Below are positions 6,850 through 15,160 of a DNA stretch of 23,984 bases, piece after piece. Origin of the DNA: an uncultured Collinsella sp. (lineage in GTDB: Bacteria; Actinomycetota; Coriobacteriia; Coriobacteriales; Coriobacteriaceae); NCBI GenBank assembly GCA_902494565.1, contig CABUTN010000030.1, positions 1 through 23,984 on the forward strand, given 5' to 3'. A program made the translations under genes and the position numbers. The notes under the pieces are model-generated. The model saw nothing but the letters and a program-made list of their open reading frames with translations, did not search any database and was not told the DNA's origin. The first letter of the stretch is position 1. Each line of letters opens with the position of its first letter.

Positions 6850-7591
6850 ACGCGGCCGCGATGTCGCAAGAAATCAGCAGGTCGGCATTTGCATCCTGAT
6901 CGGTGGGAGCAAGGTTGCATATGGCCAGCGTATCGCCGGTAAAGTAACGCGTAAGGCCTGCCGCCGGATACACCACGAGCGAGGTCCCGCCCACGATGAG
7001 GGCATCGGCCGCGGCGATGGCGGCAACGGCACCGGTCAGCACATGCTCGTCGAGTGGCTCCTCGTAGAGCACTACATCGGGCTTGATGCGGCCGCCGCAC
7101 GCGGGGCACGCGGGCACGCCCGCGGCATCCTCGTGCTCGCGCGAGCAGATCCACTCGGCGCTATAGACCGCGCCGCACGACTGGCAAATGTTGCGATGGA
7201 CCGATCCGTGCAGCTCGAACACGCGCTGCGAGCCGGCCGCCTGGTGCAGACCGTCGATATTTTGCGTCACCACGGCATCAAGCTTGCCGGCGCGCTCCAG
7301 CTCGGCCAGCTTGGTGTGGCAGCGGTTGGGCTTAGCGTTAAGCGCGATCATCTTGGTGCGGTAAAAGTCGAAGAACTCCGCAGGATGCGCCTCGTAAAAG
7401 CTATGCGAGAGCATGGTCTCGGGCGGGTAGGCAAACTGCTGGTGATACAGGCCATCCACGCTGCGGAAATCGGGAATGCCACTTGCCGTGGAAACACCCG
7501 CGCCGCCAAAGAAGACCACGCGCTTGTGGGTGTCAAACAGATCCGCCAGCGCGGCGGAGGCCTGCCTGGGGTCCGATATTGCCTGCGTCAT
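6839..7591 (-). CDS. Sir2-family NAD-dependent protein deacylase
   Basis: A 250-aa sirtuin that removes acyl groups from lysines using NAD+. Visible motifs: GAGVSTASGIPDFR (30-43, NAD binding), TQNIDGLHQ (99-107), catalytic H118 in ELHGS, and the zinc site C126-x2-C129 with C152-x2-C155. GTSLVVYPAAGL (about 192-203) binds the ribose. The length is typical of bacterial CobB-type sirtuins. Start: ATG at 7591, preceded by GGAGGA with five spacer bases; the longer reading frame upstream has no such site. It lies 95 bases before folPK on the same strand and is divergent from the exonuclease III gene. Confidence 0.93.
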   Translation of the reverse strand: MTQAISDPRQASAALADLFDTHKRVVFFGGAGVSTASGIPDFRSVDGLYHQQFAYPPETMLSHSFYEAHPAEFFDFYRTKMIALNAKPNRCHTKLAELERAGKLDAVVTQNIDGLHQAAGSQRVFELHGSVHRNICQSCGAVYSAEWICSREHEDAAGVPACPACGGRIKPDVVLYEEPLDEHVLTGAVAAIAAADALIVGGTSLVVYPAAGLTRYFTGDTLAICNLAPTDQDANADLLISCDIAAAFAF

Positions 7592-7704
7592 ATGAGTCCT
7601 CCGTCCGTGTCTCCGGGACGGCGGCGTTCGCACTATCACTCGCGGACTCCGCCCCGCTCTTGTTGCGTTAATCTTAAGCCTGCCAACCCCGTCGAAAGGA
7701 CACC

Positions 7705-8523
7705 ATGCCTCAGACTTACACTTTCGCCTCGTGGAACGTCAACGGCCTGCGCGCCGTGCTCAAAAAGGACCCGAGCTTTATCCAGATCGCGCAAGAACTC
7801 GACGTCGATATCCTGGCGCTGCAAGAGACCAAGCTGCAAGAAGGCCAGGTTGATATTGACCTGCCCGGCTATCACCAAACCTGGAGCTACGCCGAGCGTA
7901 AAGGCTATTCGGGCACTGCGGTCTTTAGCCGCCAGGAACCGCTGCGCGTGCTGCACGCCGACGCGCTGCTACCCTACGCCGGCGAGGGCGAGGCGGCCGT
8001 ACTCGTCGCCCAAGCCGCAACCGAGGGCCGCGTCTGTGCGCTCGAGTTCGACAAGTTCTGGTTTGTGGATGTCTACACGCCCAACGCGCAAAACGAACTC
8101 GCGCGCATCGACGTGCGCATGGCCTGGGACGATGCCTACCGCGGCTTTTTAAGCGCGCTCGAGCGCGAGACCGGCAAACCCGTCGTGACCTGCGGCGACT
8201 TTAACGTAGCGCACGAGGAAATCGACCTTAAGAACCCCAAGTCCAACCGTGGCAACGCAGGCTTTTCGGACGAGGAGCGCGGCAAGTTTACCGAGCTGCT
8301 CAACGCCGGCTTTACCGATACCTGGCGCGCGGCAAATCCGGACGTCGAGGGCGTCTACAGCTGGTGGAGCTACCGCTTTAATGCCCGTAAGAACAACGCA
8401 GGCTGGCGCATCGATTACTTTCTGGTAAGCGATTCGATCGCCGCCAACGTTCGCGACACCGGTATCCGTGGCGATATCTTCGGCAGCGACCACTGCCCCG
8501 CCACCCTCACGCTAGAGCTCTAG
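7705..8523 (+). CDS. xth: Exodeoxyribonuclease III / AP endonuclease
   Basis: A 272-aa enzyme of the exonuclease-endonuclease-phosphatase family that cleaves 5' to abasic sites in base-excision repair. Active-site motifs in order: SWNVNGLRA (9-17, N11), LQETK (39-43, E41 metal ligand), DVYTPNAQ (Y124, N127), GDFNVAH (164-170, D165 and N167), WRIDYFL (234-240) and SDHCP (261-265, H263). The length is normal. An AAAGGA site precedes the ATG. It is divergent from the sirtuin gene (113-base gap) and convergent with the ECF S-component gene. Confidence 0.95.
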   Translation: MPQTYTFASWNVNGLRAVLKKDPSFIQIAQELDVDILALQETKLQEGQVDIDLPGYHQTWSYAERKGYSGTAVFSRQEPLRVLHADALLPYAGEGEAAVLVAQAATEGRVCALEFDKFWFVDVYTPNAQNELARIDVRMAWDDAYRGFLSALERETGKPVVTCGDFNVAHEEIDLKNPKSNRGNAGFSDEERGKFTELLNAGFTDTWRAANPDVEGVYSWWSYRFNARKNNAGWRIDYFLVSDSIAANVRDTGIRGDIFGSDHCPATLTLEL

Positions 8524-8538
8524 CCCCAAGTAATTCCT

Positions 8539-8578
8539 GGGGGACAGAGAAAAACAGATCATGTGACCCCTCTCCCCC
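8539..8578. repeat. GGGGGACAG / CTCTCCCCC imperfect palindrome
   Basis: Directly after the exonuclease III stop, GGGGGACAGAG at 8539-8549 faces CCCCTCTCCCCC ending at 8578, an imperfect inverted pair. It shares the GGGACAG and CTCTCCCC words with the palindromes at 17283, 19961, 20652 and 23825. Confidence 0.45.
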
Positions 8579-8584
8579 TATAAG

Positions 8585-8645
8585 TTGCGGTGGAATAGTT
8601 CCTGTTTGGGTAGCAAATAGCCAAACAGGAACTATTCCACCGCAA
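8585..8645. repeat. Perfect 25-bp inverted repeat between convergent genes
   Basis: Arm 8585-8609 (beginning TTGCGGTGGAATAGTTCC) is the exact reverse complement of 8621-8645; the loop is 11 nt (8610-8620). It lies between the convergent exonuclease III and ECF S-component genes and could form a very stable hairpin in either transcript. No T-tract follows either arm, so it is not a textbook terminator. Confidence 0.9.
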
Positions 8646-8669
8646 GTTCGTGAGGGAACGCGAAATGCC

Positions 8670-9383
8670 CTACAGTCCGTATTTCACGACGACACGGTTA
8701 ATGCGGCGACACCAGGGCTTGTACAGGGCGGCCAAGAACACGCAGGTCGCGAGGCCGTGTGTGATATCGAACGGCACCGCCGTCGCAAGACGCGCCATGG
8801 CACCCGCCCAGGTAAGCGGCTGCACAAAACCGATGATGTCATAAGCGTTGATCACGATGCCATACAGCAGACCCGAGGCGAAGCCATACGCCAGCAGCGC
8901 CGGCATGCGCACAGTGCCGTCGACGCGGTCGAACGCACCCGTGTGCGCCAGCGCACCACCGATATAGCCCACCAGACCCCAGGCATACATCTGCCACGGC
9001 GTCCACATACCCTGGCCAAAAAAGAAGTTGCTGGTCAGAGCAGCCAGCGCACCGACCATAAAGCCGTTACGCCACCCAAGCGTCGCCCCCGCAATGATGG
9101 CGATCGCGCTCACCGGTTTAAAGTCGGGAATGGGTCCGAACAGGATGCGCCCCGCCGCGGCCAGCGCCGCCAGCACCAGTGTGGGCATAATCTGGCGCAA
9201 ACCCGGACGAGATGCCTCGTAACCCGCAAAGAACAGCGCGAGCACCAGCGCCACCACAATCAGCATGGCCAACGCTGCCTGCTCAACACCCGCCAGCAAC
9301 GCCGCAGCCATCACCGCCGGCACCGCCAACAACAGCGGGATCTCCAGTTTTGCAAGCAAGCGCGAGAAACGACAGTCCGTCAT
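8670..9383 (-). CDS. ECF transporter S component (substrate-binding membrane protein)
   Basis: A 237-aa hydrophobic protein with about six membrane helices, the substrate-specific subunit of a group II-like ECF importer. The block from GRILFGPIPDFKP (78-90) to SNFFFGQGMWTPWQM (118-132) matches the ECF_trnsprt S-component pattern, in which a conserved loop before GQGxWTPWQM helps form the ligand site. The ligand cannot be assigned. Cobalamin-type S components share this pattern, but no cobalamin riboswitch is seen upstream of the operon. Start: ATG at 9383, 4 bases past the ATPase stop, so translation is probably coupled. Longer in-frame starts lie inside the ATPase gene. Confidence 0.82.
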   Translation of the reverse strand: MTDCRFSRLLAKLEIPLLLAVPAVMAAALLAGVEQAALAMLIVVALVLALFFAGYEASRPGLRQIMPTLVLAALAAAGRILFGPIPDFKPVSAIAIIAGATLGWRNGFMVGALAALTSNFFFGQGMWTPWQMYAWGLVGYIGGALAHTGAFDRVDGTVRMPALLAYGFASGLLYGIVINAYDIIGFVQPLTWAGAMARLATAVPFDITHGLATCVFLAALYKPWCRRINRVVVKYGL

Positions 9384-9387
9384 CCCA

Positions 9388-11031
9388 TCACGCCCTATAG
9401 AACACGTTGTCGGCAAAGAAGTCGGCCGGGGGCTCCATGCAGGCAATCTCGCCGTCAAACATCATGGCGACGTCGTCGGCTACCTGCTCGGCAAAGTCCA
9501 AATCGTGCGTAGCCATGATGACGGTGCCGCCAGTCTTCGCATGGTCACGCAGGGCGCGGGCGATGATGCGGCGGCTCTCCAGGTCCAAGCCCTTCGTGGG
9601 CTCGTCAAGCAGCAGCAGCTCGGGGCAGATCAGCAGCAGCTTTGCCAGTGCGAGCAGCTGGCGCTGTCCGCCCGAGAGGTCGTAGGGGTGGCGCGTCTCC
9701 AGGCCGTCCAGTCCAAGTTGCACCGCACGCTCCCGCGCCAAGTTCTCGTCATATCCGCAGGTCGAGACCCATTCCATCAGCTCATCGCGAACCGTCTCGG
9801 CAACCAGCAATGCTTTGGGATTCTGAGGCAGCAGCGCCGCCGAGGCCGCTCCGCGCACCATGCGGCCGCGCTGCAGCTTGGCGGTCTTCGCCAGCACTGA
9901 AAGCATCGTCGACTTACCGCATCCGTTGCCGCCCACGATCGCATGCACCGCACCGGCCGAAAACGCCACGTCGAGCCCACGCAGCACCCAACCGCCCGCG
10001 CGATTGTAGCGAAACCAGCCTTCCGACAAGGTGGTAGCCGACCCGCCGTACATTTTTTGGAGTATTCTGCTTCCATCCGTGCGCGGGAACGCTTCCGAGC
10101 CGTTCTCGAGCGACGTTTGCGCCACAAATTCGGACGATTTGTCCAATTCCGAACTTTTTTTCGCGCTCGATACGTCCCCGGGCGGCTCCAGAGAGCCCAA
10201 ATTGTCCTCACGCCTGCTGAATACTCCGTTTTTTGCACATCGGATGGCACCCCACCCCAACATGTCGTCGGAAAACAGCGATTCTCGGCGTCCCAAAGAA
10301 GCCATATCCGCCACCTCGCGCACGCGACCGTCCTCAATCCGGTACGCACACGTCGCGTATTCGAGCATTGGGCGCGGCTGATGCGTCGCCACAACAACCG
10401 TGCAGCCCAGCTCGCGATTCACACGAAACAGCGCGTGCAGGAAATTCTTCTCCGCAACCGGATCAAGCTGAGACGTGGGCTCGTCGAGTAGCAGCACACG
10501 CGGACGCAGTGCCAGGACGGCGGCAAGCGACAGCAGCTGCTTGCGGCCACCCGAAAGCGTATCGGTATCACGATGAAGCCAGTCCTCCAGACCAAAGAAA
10601 TAGCTGGTCTCGGCAACACGGCGGCGCATCTCGTCGCGCGACACGCCCAGATTCTCTAGGCCAAACGCCATCTCGTGCCACACGGTTTCGCACACGATCT
10701 GGTTCTCGGGATCCTGGAACACATAACCCACGCGCTCCGCCGATGCCCGCACATCCATGTCGGCGACGGGCTCGCCCAGCACGCGCAGCTCGCCGGAGCG
10801 CGTACCCGCCGGCGCGATCTCGGGCTTGAGCAGCGACAGCAGCGTCGACTTGCCCGAACCGGTACCGCCAACAAGCAGTGCAAACGCACCTTGGGAAACA
10901 CGCCAATCAAGCCCGTCGAGTACCGGTGCCTCGGCCCCGGGATAGGCAAAACTAAGGCCTCGCACCTCAATCGCCGGCGCGGCCGAGCCATATGCCACAC
11001 CCGCCGCCGAGCCCCTATCAAACCGAGCCAT
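9388..11031 (-). CDS. ECF transporter fused ATPase (EcfA-EcfA')
   Basis: A 547-aa tandem ABC ATPase that powers the ECF importer. Domain 1: Walker A GGTGSGKST (55-63), Q-loop Q106, signature LSGGRKQ (159-165), Walker B LLLDEP (180-185), switch H217. Domain 2: Walker A GGNGCGKST (367-375), Q403, signature LSGGQRQ (452-458), Walker B LLLLDEP (472-478), H499. Both sites look catalytically intact. The linker, residues about 265-328, is Ser/Glu/Lys-rich, unlike the rest of the protein, and is encoded by a palindromic repeat-like segment (10051-10238). The ATG at 11031 overlaps the EcfT TGA by one base, and the S-component gene follows 4 bases after the stop, giving a T-A-S operon. Confidence 0.93.
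   Translation of the reverse strand: MARFDRGSAAGVAYGSAAPAIEVRGLSFAYPGAEAPVLDGLDWRVSQGAFALLVGGTGSGKSTLLSLLKPEIAPAGTRSGELRVLGEPVADMDVRASAERVGYVFQDPENQIVCETVWHEMAFGLENLGVSRDEMRRRVAETSYFFGLEDWLHRDTDTLSGGRKQLLSLAAVLALRPRVLLLDEPTSQLDPVAEKNFLHALFRVNRELGCTVVVATHQPRPMLEYATCAYRIEDGRVREVADMASLGRRESLFSDDMLGWGAIRCAKNGVFSRREDNLGSLEPPGDVSSAKKSSELDKSSEFVAQTSLENGSEAFPRTDGSRILQKMYGGSATTLSEGWFRYNRAGGWVLRGLDVAFSAGAVHAIVGGNGCGKSTMLSVLAKTAKLQRGRMVRGAASAALLPQNPKALLVAETVRDELMEWVSTCGYDENLARERAVQLGLDGLETRHPYDLSGGQRQLLALAKLLLICPELLLLDEPTKGLDLESRRIIARALRDHAKTGGTVIMATHDLDFAEQVADDVAMMFDGEIACMEPPADFFADNVFYRA
10051..10238. repeat. Palindromic repeat-like element inside the ECF ATPase gene
   Basis: The segment is bounded by inverted GGAGTATTCTGC (10059-10070) and GCTGAATACTCC (10216-10227), 11 of 12 matching, each flanked outward by a T6 run on the plus strand. 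Inside are further short palindromes, including GGCTC/GAGCC around 10180-10195 and TTCGGA/TCCGAA around 10128-10152. It is AT-richer than the surrounding ATPase and coincides exactly with the inter-domain linker. It looks like an element inserted in frame into a coding region; that interpretation is inference. Confidence 0.55.
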
Positions 11032-11924
11032 CAGTCAAACCTCTTCTCATCAATCGCGTGCAACGCGCAAGGCAGCACCATCCAGGCAGCGTACACGACA
11101 TAGCCCAGCCACGGCGCCGGCACCAAGAGCTGAGGATAAAACGAATACTGCGTCGTTGCGGTCCACGCCACTGCCACCGTGGCCACGCCAAACAGCGCAA
11201 GCCCAACCAGCGTGGCAACGTCGCTGCGCCCCAGTCGATACCGCGCATACGTCGTACGACGCGTCGCGGCACCCCACCCGCGCGAGCGCATCGCGTCCGC
11301 GCGCTCCAGCGAATCTTCCATGCCCCAGCCCATCAATACGCTCGACGCCCGCAGGTGCGAGCGCACGGGGTCGGCCGGCGCGCGGCCCGGCACATCAATC
11401 GCATCCTGCACCGCCAGCACCGTACGACCGCGGCGCAAAAACTGCGGGATAAGCCTCATGCACATCGAGATCATGAGCGCGATCACCGGTGCGGCATTAC
11501 CCAGCAGCGCGAGCACCTTGTCGTATTCGAGCATCGACGCCGCAGCCTCAAACCACAGTACGCTCGCCACAAACAACCCGCCCATGCACAGGCCGTATAC
11601 CATACTCTCCAGATACACCGCACGCATGCCAATACGGAACAGCTCCGTCGAGCCCGAGGCGCTAAACAGCGGATTGAGCACCGCGATGATCAAGATTACC
11701 GGCAGCTGCCAGCGAAGCGCCCCCAACGTACGCGCGGCGCCGCGCATCGCAAACCCGTACGCCAACCCGCCCGCAAGCGACAGTGCAATCAGCACCGGCT
11801 GCATCGAGAACATGGTGAGTCCCAGCGTCAGCACCATGTAGAGCGCCGGCACCGCCGGATGCGACATCGAGAATGCCGCGACGGGCCCGCCGCCAAACTC
11901 TTCTCGTATGTTGTCCACGGGCAC
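11031..11924 (-). CDS. ECF transporter transmembrane protein EcfT
   Basis: A 297-aa membrane protein that couples the ATPases to the S component. It opens with the FSMSHPAVPALYM stretch typical of EcfT N termini, followed by several hydrophobic helices between about 25 and 155. A cytosolic coupling region ends in AMRSRGW (211-217), the second conserved Arg-Gly coupling motif. The first coupling motif seems diverged (AIDVPG at about 165-170). Two further helices are near the C terminus. The start codon is GTG at 11924, preceded by AGGGG with six spacer bases. It is the first gene of the ecfT-A-S operon and is divergent from glmU across 193 bases. Confidence 0.88.
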   Translation of the reverse strand: MPVDNIREEFGGGPVAAFSMSHPAVPALYMVLTLGLTMFSMQPVLIALSLAGGLAYGFAMRGAARTLGALRWQLPVILIIAVLNPLFSASGSTELFRIGMRAVYLESMVYGLCMGGLFVASVLWFEAAASMLEYDKVLALLGNAAPVIALMISMCMRLIPQFLRRGRTVLAVQDAIDVPGRAPADPVRSHLRASSVLMGWGMEDSLERADAMRSRGWGAATRRTTYARYRLGRSDVATLVGLALFGVATVAVAWTATTQYSFYPQLLVPAPWLGYVVYAAWMVLPCALHAIDEKRFD

Positions 11925-12117
11925 CCCCGTCCCCTAGCTCAAACGACAGCTCCGTAGCACCGCCAACGCCGCACGCAAGCAGTGCAAACGCCACACCAGC
12001 GACGCAAGCCTCAACCGCCGCAAACCAATCGTTACGCGCTCATCATATGCCTGCGGTATCATATTGCGCCGTGTATCGTTTCCAAACACACGTCTCTATA
12101 ACGTAACAGGAGATCAC

Positions 12118-13530
12118 ATGGACGCAACCGCAATTATCCTCGCTGCCGGCGAGGGCACCCGCATGAAGTCGAACCACTGCAAGGTTTCGCACAAGATCCT
12201 GGGCAAGCCCATGGTCCAGTGGATCGTCGACGCTACCATCAAGGCCGGCTGCAGCCGCGTCGTGGTCGTCATCGGCAGCCACGCCGACGAGATGCGCGCC
12301 CTGATCGACGGCGCCTACGCCAACAGCGCCACCAAGGTCGAGTGCGTCGAGCAGACCGAGCGCCTGGGCACCGGCCACGCCGTAAAGGTCGCGCTCGAGG
12401 CCTGCGGCATCACGCAAGGCCCCGTCGTCGTGCTCAACGGCGACCTGCCGCTCATCACCGCCGACACCGTCGCCAAGTTCGCACAGACCGTCGCTACCGG
12501 CGAGCTCGCCTGCACCGTCATGACCATGACCCCGCCCGACCCCTTCGGCTACGGCCGCATCAAGCTGGGCGCCGATGATCAGATCGAGCGCATCATCGAG
12601 CAGAAGGACTGCACGCCCGAGCAGGCCGCCACGCTGCTCGAGTGCAACGCCGGCTGCTACGCCTTCGACGGCGCGCAGCTCGCCGCCCACATCAACGAGA
12701 TCGGCAACGACAACGCGCAGTCCGAGTACTACCTGCCCGACATGCTCGAGATCCTCAAGGGTCACGGCCAGGCGGTCTCCATCTTCCACTGCGATGACTA
12801 CCGCGACGGCCTGGGCGTCAACAGCCGCATCCAGCTCGCACAGCTCACCGCCATCGCGCGCGACCGCATCAACGAGCACTGGATGGCCGAGGGCGTCACG
12901 TTCATCGATCCCACGCAGGCCTGGATCGGCCCCGATGCCGTTATCGGCCGCGACACCGTCGTGTGGCCGCAGACGCACCTGATCGGCCACGTCACCGTGG
13001 GCGAGGAGTGCCAGCTCGGCCCCAACAGCCGCCTCACCGACACTACCGTCGGCAGCGGCTGCACCATCGATGAGACTATCGCCATCGAGGCCGTCATCGA
13101 GAACGGCGTCGACTGCGGCCCGCGTGCCTACCTGCGCCCGGGCACTCACATGCTCGACGGCTCCAAGGCCGGCACGCACGTGGAGATCAAGAAGTCCACG
13201 ATCGGCGAGGGCTCCAAGGTGCCGCACCTGTCCTACATCGGCGACACCACCATGGGCTCCGGCGTCAATGTCGGCGCGGGCTCCATCACCTGCAACTACG
13301 ACGGCGTCCACAAGCACAAGACCGTCATCGGCAAGGATGCCTTCATCGGTTCCGACACCATGATGGTCGCGCCCGCCCAGATTGGCGACGGCGCACTCGT
13401 GGCCGCCGGCTCCGTCATCACCGAGCCGGTCCCGGCCGACGCACTCGGTCTGGGCCGCGCCCGTCAGGTAAATATTGAGGGCTGGGCCGCCGATTATCGC
13501 CGTCGTCTGCACGAGGACGACGAGGCATAA
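12118..13530 (+). CDS. glmU: Bifunctional GlmU (GlcNAc-1-P uridyltransferase / GlcN-1-P acetyltransferase)
   Basis: A 470-aa cytosolic enzyme making UDP-GlcNAc for peptidoglycan. The N-terminal uridyltransferase has LAAGEGTRMKS (8-18, nucleotide loop with the catalytic Arg), QTERLGTGHA (78-87) and NGDLPL. The C-terminal part, about 255-455, is a left-handed beta helix of hexapeptide repeats containing RPGTHMLDGSKAGTHVEIKKS and ITCNYDG, the acetyltransferase substrate site. The length is typical. Start: ATG at 12118 after CAGGAG with six spacer bases; an in-frame ATG at 12064 has no comparable site. A strong terminator follows and prs is next on the same strand. Confidence 0.96.
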   Translation: MDATAIILAAGEGTRMKSNHCKVSHKILGKPMVQWIVDATIKAGCSRVVVVIGSHADEMRALIDGAYANSATKVECVEQTERLGTGHAVKVALEACGITQGPVVVLNGDLPLITADTVAKFAQTVATGELACTVMTMTPPDPFGYGRIKLGADDQIERIIEQKDCTPEQAATLLECNAGCYAFDGAQLAAHINEIGNDNAQSEYYLPDMLEILKGHGQAVSIFHCDDYRDGLGVNSRIQLAQLTAIARDRINEHWMAEGVTFIDPTQAWIGPDAVIGRDTVVWPQTHLIGHVTVGEECQLGPNSRLTDTTVGSGCTIDETIAIEAVIENGVDCGPRAYLRPGTHMLDGSKAGTHVEIKKSTIGEGSKVPHLSYIGDTTMGSGVNVGAGSITCNYDGVHKHKTVIGKDAFIGSDTMMVAPAQIGDGALVAAGSVITEPVPADALGLGRARQVNIEGWAADYRRRLHEDDEA

Positions 13531-13545
13531 CGTTTCACCAAGCAC

Positions 13546-13579
13546 AAAAGGAGCTGTTCCATGGGGACGGCTCCTTTTT
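13546..13579 (+). terminator. Terminator of glmU
   Basis: AAAAGGAGCTGTTCC pairs with GGGACGGCTCC plus T-tract (two wobbles, loop at about 13560-13563), ending in CTTTTTC. It lies 15 bases after the glmU stop. Confidence 0.88.
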
Positions 13580-13722
13580 CTATCGTGACCTGCGCGACCG
13601 GATGAGTGGTCGGTTCGTGTCCGTTGACGGTAAAGACGTTATCAAGACCCGATTAACCCCGCCGCACGGTTACAATGCAAAAAGGCATCTATATGGCATT
13701 CGATGTATAAAGGAGAAGGGTA

Positions 13723-14709
13723 ATGCCGATTAATGATCCCGAGAAGTCGGAGAATATGCGCAAGTCCATCCGCGTGTATTCCGGTTCCTCCAACCGTCCC
13801 CTCGCTCAGAAGATCGCTGAGTACCTTGGGGTCGAGCTTTCGGGCCTTACGCTAAAGCAGTTCGCCAACGGTGAGATTTACGCCCGCTACGACGAGACCG
13901 TCCGCGGCGCCGACGTCTTCCTGATTCAGTCCGTGGCCGGCGGCAACGTCAACGACATGCTCATGGAGCTGCTCATCGCCACCGACGCTGCCAAGCGCGC
14001 ATCCGCCCGCTCCATCACCGCCGTCATCACCCACTACGGCTATGCCCGCCAGGACCGCAAGGCCGGCCCGCGCGAGCCCATCACCGCCCGCCTCGTCGCC
14101 AACCTGCTCGAGCGCGCCGGCGTCGACCGCATCATCACCCTCGACCTGCACCAGGGTCAGATCCAGGGCTTCTTTGATATCCCGGTCAACCACCTGTCCG
14201 CACTGCCGCTGTTTGGCCAGTACTACAACGCCATGAACTTCGACACCGACAACCTGGTTGTCGTCTCCCCCGACGTGGGCCGCGCCAAGGCCGCCAAGAA
14301 GCTGTCCGACATGCTCGGCTGCGACCTGGCCATCGCCCACAAGGGCCGTCCGCGCCACAACGCCGCCGAGGTCATGGGCATCATCGGTGACATCAAGGGC
14401 AAGACCTGCATCATCAACGACGACATGATCGACACCGCTGGCACCCTGTGCGCCAACGTCAAGGAGCTCAAGGCTATGGGCGCTGGCGACATCTACGTCT
14501 GCGCCACCCACGGCATCTTCTCCGGTCCGGCCATCGAGCGTCTGAACGACGCCCCGATCGTCGAGTGCCTCGTCACCGACGCCATTCCCGTCGAGGTCGG
14601 CGGCAAGATCAAGACCATCTCGGTCGCCGAGGAGTTCGCTCAGGCCATCTCCGCCGTTTACCACGAGGAGCCCGTCTCCACGCTCGTCGGCGGCGACTTC
14701 GCGCTGTAG
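13723..14709 (+). CDS. prs: Ribose-phosphate pyrophosphokinase
   Basis: A 328-aa enzyme that makes PRPP from ribose-5-phosphate and ATP for nucleotide, histidine and NAD synthesis. Visible motifs: QFANGEIYARYDETVRG (46-62), YARQDRK (107-113, ATP site), DLHQGQIQGFFDIP (141-154) and the PRPP loop DDMIDTAGT (233-241). The N terminus carries about 12 extra residues before RKSIRVYSG. The start at 13723 is supported by AAGGAG with seven to eight spacer bases. A TACAAT about 50 bases upstream is a candidate -10 box. In many related genomes pth follows directly; here a 1.7-kb cassette separates them. Confidence 0.96.
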   Translation: MPINDPEKSENMRKSIRVYSGSSNRPLAQKIAEYLGVELSGLTLKQFANGEIYARYDETVRGADVFLIQSVAGGNVNDMLMELLIATDAAKRASARSITAVITHYGYARQDRKAGPREPITARLVANLLERAGVDRIITLDLHQGQIQGFFDIPVNHLSALPLFGQYYNAMNFDTDNLVVVSPDVGRAKAAKKLSDMLGCDLAIAHKGRPRHNAAEVMGIIGDIKGKTCIINDDMIDTAGTLCANVKELKAMGAGDIYVCATHGIFSGPAIERLNDAPIVECLVTDAIPVEVGGKIKTISVAEEFAQAISAVYHEEPVSTLVGGDFAL

Positions 14710-14742
14710 TCCAACGCGCATCGCATCATCTTTGATGCTTTT

Positions 14743-14774
14743 AAAGGGTCGGAAGCTCGCTTCCGGCCCTTTTT
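14743..14774 (+). terminator. Terminator of prs
   Basis: AAAGGGTCGGAAG pairs with CTTCCGGCCCTTT across a 4-nt loop (one wobble), then TT. A smaller hairpin, GCATC/GATGC followed by TTTT, lies just upstream at about 14723-14741. Confidence 0.9.
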
Positions 14775-14794
14775 CTATCCCTCGCCAACCTTCC

Positions 14795-14998
14795 CTGGAC
14801 AATTGGTTCAGATACGTATTTTTTAAAGCCCCAAAGGGCCGTTCGGAGCCTTCTGAGCTCCCCGGCGGATGCCATGCCGCCCAAAGCTCATCGTTTTCGA
14901 GTACAACCGCCGCATATTTACCCTCAAATCACCCTCGAAGGCCCTTAGAAACGCCTCGAATGCCCGTCGCCTTATACGTATCTGAACTAACTGTCCAG
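14795..14998. repeat. MITE-like inverted-repeat element, copy 1
   Basis: A 204-bp element with terminal inverted repeats. The left arm, 14795-14822, begins CTGGACAATTGGTTCAGATA. The right arm, 14971-14998, is its reverse complement over 25 bases except for two mismatches. Both arms contain the TACGTA palindrome. No coding sequence is visible inside. The termini match those of the element at 16321-16525, but the interiors do not look alike. No target-site duplication is evident. It lies 20 bases after the prs terminator. Confidence 0.8.
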
Positions 14999-15160
14999 TA
15001 GCTATCGTCAACCTTCGCGGCAGAGCTCAATTTCCTGCAATCCCCTCAACCGATTCCATCGATTTCATAACACCCAGCCGTTCATGGCGCACAGCGCCCC
15101 GCTGAGCGAAAAGAACGGTATGGCGGTCGCATTCTGCCGCCAACTTAGTACGTTATAGCT

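Noticed and set aside
6750..7154. N-terminal extension of the FolP-FolK frame into the sirtuin gene
   Set aside because: The extension is antisense-like low-complexity sequence overlapping the sirtuin C terminus in the same direction but another frame. AGGAGG at 6750-6755 fixes the start.
11662..12046. Hydrophobic stretch (AGVAFALLACGVGG) in the minus strand just upstream of ecfT
   Set aside because: It looks membrane-like for about 25 codons but then reads out of frame through ecfT. No ribosome site is seen. It could be the remnant of a lost gene, but the evidence is too thin to annotate.
11925..12117. Cobalamin or other riboswitch upstream of the ECF operon
   Set aside because: No conserved riboswitch core could be recognised by eye in the 193-base divergent region, so the transporter ligand was left open.
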